Origin: CAYXUW01 sp964468375
GTDB lineage: Bacteria; Planctomycetota; Phycisphaerae; Sedimentisphaerales; Anaerobacaceae
NCBI GenBank assembly: GCA_964468375.1
Contig: CAYXUW010000083.1
Location: 1-10,373 of the forward strand
Reading direction: 5' to 3'
DNA length: 10,373 nucleotides
The position numbers and the translations under genes were made by a program. Shown here piece by piece: positions 5,640-10,373 of the stretch. The notes beneath the pieces are model-generated. The model searched no databases. It was not told the origin of the DNA and was given only the letters and a program-made list of their open reading frames with translations. Position 1 is the stretch's first letter. Each line of letters begins with the position of its first letter.

Positions 5640-7781
5640 ATGCAAAGTAGTCAATACGGCCAATTGACCCCTTCGCAGAGAAAAGCAGTCTTTCACATTG
5701 AAGGGCCTTTACTTGTCATCGCCGGGCCGGGCAGCGGCAAAACCCGTGTCATAACTTACCGAATCGCCGCCCTTATTGATTCGGGCATACCTCCCCGAAA
5801 TGTTTGTGCGATAACCTTTACCAACAAAGCCGCCGACGAGATGCGACAGAGGACCATTTCTATGCAAACCCCACCCGGTGCTCATATTAGCACTTTCCAC
5901 TCTCTGTGCGTCAGAATATTGCGCCGGTATGCGGATAAAGCCAGCATAAAACCCAACTTCAGTATCTACAACGATTCTGACCAGGCTAGGTGTATCAAAC
6001 AGGCTATAAAAGACTGTGAGCTTGATACAGCTAATTTTCCGCCTGCTCGAACACTTGACGCCATCTCTTCCCGCCTCAAAAACAATCTCATAGACGTCGA
6101 TGCTTTTAAGGCCGGTGCCGATGATTTCTTTTCCAGAAACTTAGCTCGTATATATGCCCGCTATCAGGATATCTTAAGCGAAAATAACGCGCTGGATTTC
6201 GATGACTTGCTGATGAAAACCGCTTTCCTGCTCCGTGACTGTCCCGACGTTTGCTCACAGCTTTCGAGCCGTTTTAAATTCCTGCTCATTGACGAATATC
6301 AGGACACCAACCGCGCACAGTATGAAATTGCCAGAGCTCTTGTCTCGGCGCACGACAATATCTGCGTAACTGGCGACCCTGACCAGTCCATTTACCGCTG
6401 GCGCGGCGCGGATATCCGCAACATACTGGCCTTTGAAAAGGATTGGCCCGCTGCCGTCGTCGTCAAACTCGAAGAAAACTTTCGCAGCACGGAAAGCATC
6501 CTTGAAGTCGCCGACAATCTGATTTCATTCAATCAAAACCGAAAACAGAAAAAACTCGTCCCCACAAAACCAAAAGGCAAAGAAGTTATCGTACATAGCT
6601 TTACTGATGAAGTCGAAGAAGCCGATGGCATCGCCCAACAGGTCAAAGACCTGACCGGCGAGGGCGTCTCTCTAAAAGACATAGCCGTATTTTATCGTGT
6701 CAACGCTCAGAGCCGTGCCCTCGAAGAAGCATTTATCCGAAATAAAATACCGTATCAGATTGTTCGCGGCGTCGAATTCTACAGCAGAAAAGAAATCCGC
6801 GACCTGCTAGCCTATTTGAAAATACTCGTCAATCCTGACGATGAAATGGCCCTGTTGCGAATCATTAATACCCCCACCCGAGGCATAGGAAAAACCACAA
6901 TTGACAAACTTCGTTCTTTTGCCGCCCGAAATAACATTACCCTTTCAAATACCCTGAAAAAAACAGAGCGCGTCGATTCTCTCTCAAAGGCCGCAAAAGC
7001 CAGAGTCGCCGCTTTCGCGGGTATGCTTGAGGAGTTTAAAAAAGCTGTTGAAGGCGAAGTCGCTCCGCTCGCCGAGCGCATCTTTATCGAATCTGGCTTG
7101 GAGAAATCACTTCGCGAGACCGGCTCTGATGGACAAAATGCTATAGATAATGTCAATGAACTGATAAATGCCACCGCCCAATATGACCAGCAGGCGGAAG
7201 AACCGTCAGTGCTTGATTATCTCCAGCAGATAGCTCTTTTCAGCGATGTGGATGCTTATGACCCGGCCGAGGGCTGTGTCGCCTTTATGACCCTGCATTG
7301 CGCCAAAGGGCTCGAATTTGAAAATGTATTTATCGTTGGCGTCGAAGAAGGCCTGCTGCCCCACGAAAGAAGCAGCACCGAAGACGAAGACGAGCTGGAA
7401 GAGGAACGTCGCTTGCTTTTTGTGGGAATAACACGAGCCAAATCCGGCCTTCAGATTAGCTGCGCCAAGTACCGAAAAATACGCGGCCAGCAACTCCGAA
7501 CAATACCCTCGCGCTTCCTTTTCGAGCTCGGCGTGAATTTCGCTGCGAGCAGCGATGAAAACCAAGATTATTACGACGATGATGACATCGACGACACCAG
7601 CCAAGTCATCCCACAGTTTACAGCAGGCCAGCTTGTCCGCCACAAACTCTTCGGTCTCGGAGTTGTCGAGGAGTTCGTTGATATGGGCGAAAATAGCATC
7701 GTCGTCGTCAAATTTAACACGGGACAGACAAAATCACTTATGCTAAAATACGCTCGTCTCGCAAAAGTAAATAATGCTTAG
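5640..7781 (+). CDS. pcrA: UvrD/PcrA-family ATP-dependent DNA helicase
   Basis: Superfamily 1A 3'-5' DNA helicase acting in nucleotide-excision and mismatch repair and in removing obstacles from DNA, in the cytoplasm. At 713 residues it is of usual family length. Motifs in order: Q-motif LTPSQRKAV (9-17), motif I AGPGSGKT (28-35), Ia ITFTNKAADEM (58-68), STFHSLC (84-90), motif II DEYQD (218-222), III GDPDQSIYRWRGAD (245-258), IV KLEENFRS (276-283), V TLHCAKGLEF (551-560) and VI RRLLFVGITRAK (590-601). An Asp-rich linker (643-652) leads to a C-terminal Tudor-like domain (~662-710: AGQLVRHKLFGLGVVEE, LMLKYARL), which in PcrA and UvrD contacts RNA polymerase (family knowledge). No RecB-type nuclease domain is present. 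The ATG at 5640 is 51 bases after the previous stop with no strong ribosome site. PcrA and UvrD cannot be told apart here. Confidence 0.95.
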   Translation: MQSSQYGQLTPSQRKAVFHIEGPLLVIAGPGSGKTRVITYRIAALIDSGIPPRNVCAITFTNKAADEMRQRTISMQTPPGAHISTFHSLCVRILRRYADKASIKPNFSIYNDSDQARCIKQAIKDCELDTANFPPARTLDAISSRLKNNLIDVDAFKAGADDFFSRNLARIYARYQDILSENNALDFDDLLMKTAFLLRDCPDVCSQLSSRFKFLLIDEYQDTNRAQYEIARALVSAHDNICVTGDPDQSIYRWRGADIRNILAFEKDWPAAVVVKLEENFRSTESILEVADNLISFNQNRKQKKLVPTKPKGKEVIVHSFTDEVEEADGIAQQVKDLTGEGVSLKDIAVFYRVNAQSRALEEAFIRNKIPYQIVRGVEFYSRKEIRDLLAYLKILVNPDDEMALLRIINTPTRGIGKTTIDKLRSFAARNNITLSNTLKKTERVDSLSKAAKARVAAFAGMLEEFKKAVEGEVAPLAERIFIESGLEKSLRETGSDGQNAIDNVNELINATAQYDQQAEEPSVLDYLQQIALFSDVDAYDPAEGCVAFMTLHCAKGLEFENVFIVGVEEGLLPHERSSTEDEDELEEERRLLFVGITRAKSGLQISCAKYRKIRGQQLRTIPSRFLFELGVNFAASSDENQDYYDDDDIDDTSQVIPQFTAGQLVRHKLFGLGVVEEFVDMGENSIVVVKFNTGQTKSLMLKYARLAKVNNA

Positions 7782-7786
7782 CTATC

Positions 7787-7793
7787 AAAGGAG
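7787..7793 (+). promoter_or_regulatory. Strong ribosome binding site that sets a GTG start for pgi
   Basis: AAAGGAG lies 7 bases before GTG at 7801. An in-frame ATG at 7774 overlaps the helicase stop and would add nine residues (MLSYQRSVF), but those codons contain this ribosome site itself. The GTG start is therefore preferred. Confidence 0.85.
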
Positions 7794-7800
7794 TGTATTC

Positions 7801-9216
7801 GTGACAGATTCACAAATTAAACTCTATTACAAAAATGTTACTGCGGAAATCATAGGCGACCAGCACGGCATCACCAACGACCAGCTAAAAGCCCTCGCAG
7901 AAAAAACCTCGCCGTTAATCTCTCAATTGAATGAAGAAAGAAATAGTGGAAAAACCCCTTATAGGGACCTGCCTTATGAAAAGAATACCGTCCAGAAGAT
8001 AAAAGACCTAGCCGCAAATCTTAAAGGTAAGTGCGAAAATCTCGTCGTTCTTGGTATAGGCGGCTCCGCACTCGGCAACATCGCTTTGCAAACCGCACTA
8101 AATCCCTGTATGCACAATCTCGACGACTCTCAGCGTCCTGGCCCTCGCCTGTTCGTATTCGATAACATTGACCCGATGCAGTTATCATCATTTTTCGATT
8201 GGCTCAGCGGCAAACTCGACAAAACTATCTTTAATGTCATCAGCAAATCCGGCCAAACCGCCGAAACCGCTGCGCAATTCTTAATCATTCGCAAAATGCT
8301 CTTGGACAAATTTGGTTCCGACGGCTTAAAGGAGCACGTAGTCGCCACCACCGACCCTAAAAAGGGCACGCTCCGAAAAGTCACTGACGAAAACAGCATA
8401 ACCTCCCTCGAAGTCCCCGAAGGCGTCGGCGGCAGATTCAGTATCCTCTCCGCCGTCGGCTTGTTCAGTGCGGTTATGTGCGGAATCGATATTGATTCGC
8501 TCCTAGCAGGCGCTGCTGATATGGACAAAAGAGTCTCCACCGAAGATTTCTGCAAAAACCCCGCCGCAATCAATGCTGCGATAAACTACCATTTTTATAA
8601 TCAGGGCAAAAAAGTATCTGTAATGTTCCCATACAGCTATGCCCTCAAGGATTTAGCCGATTGGTATCGCCAGCTTTGGGCTGAATCGCTCGGAAAAGCA
8701 AATGACCTTAAAGGCAGTGAAGTCAACACAGGCCCGACCCCCGTAAAAGCCCTTGGAACAACAGACCAGCACAGCCAGGTGCAGCTCTACCGCGAAGGCC
8801 CAAACGATAAACTGTTCACTTTCCTGCAGGTCGATAATTTCGGCAAAGACCCTCAAATAGGCCCGGCTCCGGATTCTGCTCCCGAACTTGACTTCCTCGC
8901 CGGCAAAACTTTAAGTGCTCTGCTCAATAGTGAGAAGAAGGCCACAGAATATGCTCTCCTGCAAAGTAAACGTCCCTGCCTCACTATCCTCTTCCCGCAC
9001 ATTAATGCTTATACCGTCGGCCAGTTTATCTATCTATACGAGGTAACGACCTCTTTAGCAGGTGCGCTGTTCGGCATTAACTCCTACGACCAGCCCGCCG
9101 TTGAATTGGGCAAACAGGCAACCTTCGCTCTTATGGGCAAAGCCGGCGATAAATATAAAGAATTGGCACAGCAAATCCGGTCTGTAACCCAAGCTGACGG
9201 AGATTTCTTGGTCTGA
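7801..9216 (+). CDS. pgi: Glucose-6-phosphate isomerase
   Basis: Cytoplasmic enzyme interconverting glucose-6-phosphate and fructose-6-phosphate in glycolysis and gluconeogenesis, and feeding sugar-nucleotide synthesis. From the GTG start it is 471 residues, in the range of compact bacterial Pgi. Visible motifs: phosphate-binding VLGIGGSALG (83-92) and SKSGQTAET (148-156), the first family signature GVGGRFSILSAVGL (~208-221), WAESLGK with the probable catalytic Glu at ~295, TTDQHSQVQL with the catalytic His at ~324, and the second signature SYDQPAVELGK (428-438) ending in the conserved Lys. All expected active-site residues are present. It begins 19 bases after the helicase stop behind a strong ribosome site, and its TGA shares one base with the next ATG. 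Placement near a mannose-1-phosphate guanylyltransferase fits supply of hexose phosphate for GDP-mannose. Confidence 0.96.
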   Translation: MTDSQIKLYYKNVTAEIIGDQHGITNDQLKALAEKTSPLISQLNEERNSGKTPYRDLPYEKNTVQKIKDLAANLKGKCENLVVLGIGGSALGNIALQTALNPCMHNLDDSQRPGPRLFVFDNIDPMQLSSFFDWLSGKLDKTIFNVISKSGQTAETAAQFLIIRKMLLDKFGSDGLKEHVVATTDPKKGTLRKVTDENSITSLEVPEGVGGRFSILSAVGLFSAVMCGIDIDSLLAGAADMDKRVSTEDFCKNPAAINAAINYHFYNQGKKVSVMFPYSYALKDLADWYRQLWAESLGKANDLKGSEVNTGPTPVKALGTTDQHSQVQLYREGPNDKLFTFLQVDNFGKDPQIGPAPDSAPELDFLAGKTLSALLNSEKKATEYALLQSKRPCLTILFPHINAYTVGQFIYLYEVTTSLAGALFGINSYDQPAVELGKQATFALMGKAGDKYKELAQQIRSVTQADGDFLV

Positions 9217-10220
9217 TGTATTCCCATCTATCCGATTGTTTGGCGGCTCTATCTGCCCTCCAGACTGCCCGTTTCCGCCTCATAGGTATGTTGGCAGTAT
9301 TGGTCATCGGTCTGACCTCCGGTTATCTCGCAAGTAATCGGTTCGGCGTATCCGAAAATATTGCAAAAAAAATAATGACCATTGTGCTGGTCAGCTTCAA
9401 CTGGATGATAGGTCTGTTTGTAATATGGTCGATGAACTTGAGCCGCCAGCTAATTTGGCTGCCAATAGTTGGCGTCGTTTTAATGCTGACAATAACAGTT
9501 CTTTCCGCCGTGATTTTTTACTTCATCGAACCCGACCGAAAAAGCTGGCTTACCCTCACCCTTGCGGGAGCAATAAGCAACACGGGCTATACCGGCGGGG
9601 CGTTCGTTTGTTATGCACTGTTTGGTATGACAGGTCTTGCTCTGGCAAACATATATCTGCTGATTTGCCTGCCTGTTTTTTATCTTGTCTATCTGCCGCT
9701 GCTGAAACTCCACGAAATTCACAGCAAAGGCCACAGCGTTAAACTGAAGTTCGACTTTCTGCTTGACCTTCGAATGATTGCCATCCCGGTTATAATAACA
9801 GCTATAATCTTGAACCTGACTGGTGTAAAAAGGCCGGATTTCATAAAAGATTTCTATATAGTCGACATTCTGGTTTATACCGCCTCCAGTCTGTCTTTCT
9901 TCGCGATAGGCCTGCGGGTAAAATTAGTCCGCCTTAAAAACTATATAAGCTTGTATTTTCCCGTCGCTGCGGTAAAATTCATTTTGACGCCGGTTGTAGC
10001 GATTTTGATTATCGCCGTGCTGAAAATGGCAGGGCAGAACTTAGACAGTTTATTCCAGAAGATTATAATAGTTTCATCGGCTACACCCAGCGCTGTCCTT
10101 ACAGTAACACTGAGTAATGTTTTCGACCTGGATAGCCCGTTGGCCAGTGCGCTTTGGGTAGTCACAATGGCTGTTTTCGTTGTAATTGTTGTCCCTGTAT
10201 TATTTTTGCTCTTCGCTTGA
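9216..10220 (+). CDS. AEC (auxin efflux carrier) family transporter
   Basis: Integral inner-membrane protein of 334 residues with about ten hydrophobic segments (roughly 22-40, 54-73, 79-102, 112-134, 139-161, 186-202, 214-234, 245-269, 283-302, 309-333). The pattern fits the AEC family (Membrane transport protein, PF03547 by recollection): GYLASNRFGVSENIAKKI near the first helix, GAISNTGYTGGAF (118-130) matching the conserved 'GNtGf.g.P' stretch, and SSATPSAVLTVTLSNVFDLD (287-306) before the last helix. Family members move organic acids or other small anions, usually by secondary transport; the substrate cannot be read here. The ATG shares its A with the pgi TGA stop, suggesting translational coupling. 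A later in-frame ATG at 9288 (residue 25) starts just where family similarity begins and is a possible alternative start. GGAG at 9199-9202 is distant (13 bases). It is unusual to see it between pgi and manC. Confidence 0.8.
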   Translation: MYSHLSDCLAALSALQTARFRLIGMLAVLVIGLTSGYLASNRFGVSENIAKKIMTIVLVSFNWMIGLFVIWSMNLSRQLIWLPIVGVVLMLTITVLSAVIFYFIEPDRKSWLTLTLAGAISNTGYTGGAFVCYALFGMTGLALANIYLLICLPVFYLVYLPLLKLHEIHSKGHSVKLKFDFLLDLRMIAIPVIITAIILNLTGVKRPDFIKDFYIVDILVYTASSLSFFAIGLRVKLVRLKNYISLYFPVAAVKFILTPVVAILIIAVLKMAGQNLDSLFQKIIIVSSATPSAVLTVTLSNVFDLDSPLASALWVVTMAVFVVIVVPVLFLLFA

Positions 10221-10224
10221 AAGG
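10219..10224 (+). promoter_or_regulatory. Ribosome binding site of the mannose-1-phosphate guanylyltransferase gene
   Basis: GAAAGG overlaps the last two bases of the AEC gene stop and lies 9 bases before the ATG at 10234. It supports that start and tight linkage to the upstream gene. Confidence 0.6.
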
Positions 10225-10233
10225 TTTTTGGCT

Positions 10234-10373
10234 ATGAACTACGTAGTAGTAATGGCGGGGGGGACGGGAAAAAGATTATGGCCTCTCAGCCGGGAAAAGC
10301 ATCCGAAACAGATACTGAAACTCCTCGATGGCAAAACGCTCCTTCGACACTGTTTTGAACGTCTCTCGCCTAT
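10234..10373 (+). CDS. manC: Mannose-1-phosphate guanylyltransferase, N-terminal part (3' truncated)
   Basis: Cytoplasmic nucleotidyltransferase making GDP-mannose from mannose-1-phosphate and GTP, a precursor of surface polysaccharides and glycoconjugates. Only 46 complete codons are in the window. They hold the hallmark nucleotide-binding loop AGGTGKRLWPLSREKHPKQ at residues 8-26, matching the family consensus GG.G.RLWPLSR...PKQ, followed by LLDGKTLLRHCFERL. LWPLSR with PKQ separates it from glucose-1-phosphate uridylyl- and thymidylyltransferases. Whether a C-terminal isomerase domain follows (bifunctional AlgA/ManC type) cannot be seen. It begins 13 bases after the AEC gene. A run of seven G (10257-10263) falls in the codons of the glycine loop; the frame is intact as given. 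Confidence 0.92.
   Translation, partial: MNYVVVMAGGTGKRLWPLSREKHPKQILKLLDGKTLLRHCFERLSP

Noticed and set aside
6408..6419. 12-bp perfect palindrome GCGGATATCCGC in the helicase gene
   Set aside because: Palindromes of this length are expected once or twice in 10 kb by chance, and it falls on codons just after the constrained motif III (RGADIRN).
9365..9372. Eight-A run in the AEC transporter gene as a slippage site
   Set aside because: It encodes Ala-Lys-Lys-Ile in an intact frame; A-runs of this size are common in Lys codons and nothing else suggests programmed slippage.

Overview
This 10.4 kb window is densely coding, with every gene on the + strand, gaps of at most about 50 bases and several overlapping junctions. 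It reads as one or two operon-like runs of mostly chromosomal housekeeping genes. No tRNA, rRNA, CRISPR array, insertion sequence, integrase or phage gene was seen. The organism is probably a Gram-negative bacterium of the Planctomycetota, perhaps Phycisphaerae-like. That placement rests on recollection of lineage style: an ABC-2 permease with a large extracytoplasmic insert next to a membrane-anchored protein with the RG..VDFLWLRA / LQPRFAxVWxFHAWNMAYNIS core, and moderate GC. It was not tested by any search.

Layout. (1) Positions 2-1144: C-terminal half of a P1B heavy-metal P-type ATPase, cut by the left edge. (2) Positions 1192-5588: a three-gene set made of an ABC ATPase with a repetitive, probably disordered tail, an ABC-2 permease whose start overlaps the ATPase stop, and a membrane-anchored conserved protein of unknown function. 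(3) Positions 5640-7781: a UvrD/PcrA superfamily 1 DNA helicase with a C-terminal Tudor-like domain. (4) Positions 7801-10373: glucose-6-phosphate isomerase, an AEC-family membrane transporter and the N-terminus of a mannose-1-phosphate guanylyltransferase.

How the genes may work together. The ABC pair should form one membrane export or membrane-remodelling complex, and the downstream anchored protein is a candidate partner because it follows directly. The isomerase supplies fructose-6-phosphate, the precursor (through ManA and ManB-type steps not seen here) of the mannose-1-phosphate used by the last gene to make GDP-mannose for surface glycans. The AEC carrier between them has no assigned substrate. 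The helicase is a DNA repair gene without an obvious functional tie to its neighbours.

No clearly new defence or mobile system was found. The most unusual points are the 36-residue tandem repeat in the ABC ATPase tail, the uncharacterised ABC plus anchored-protein module, the mixed metal-site signature of the P-type ATPase, and an 11-bp perfect inverted repeat inside its gene.
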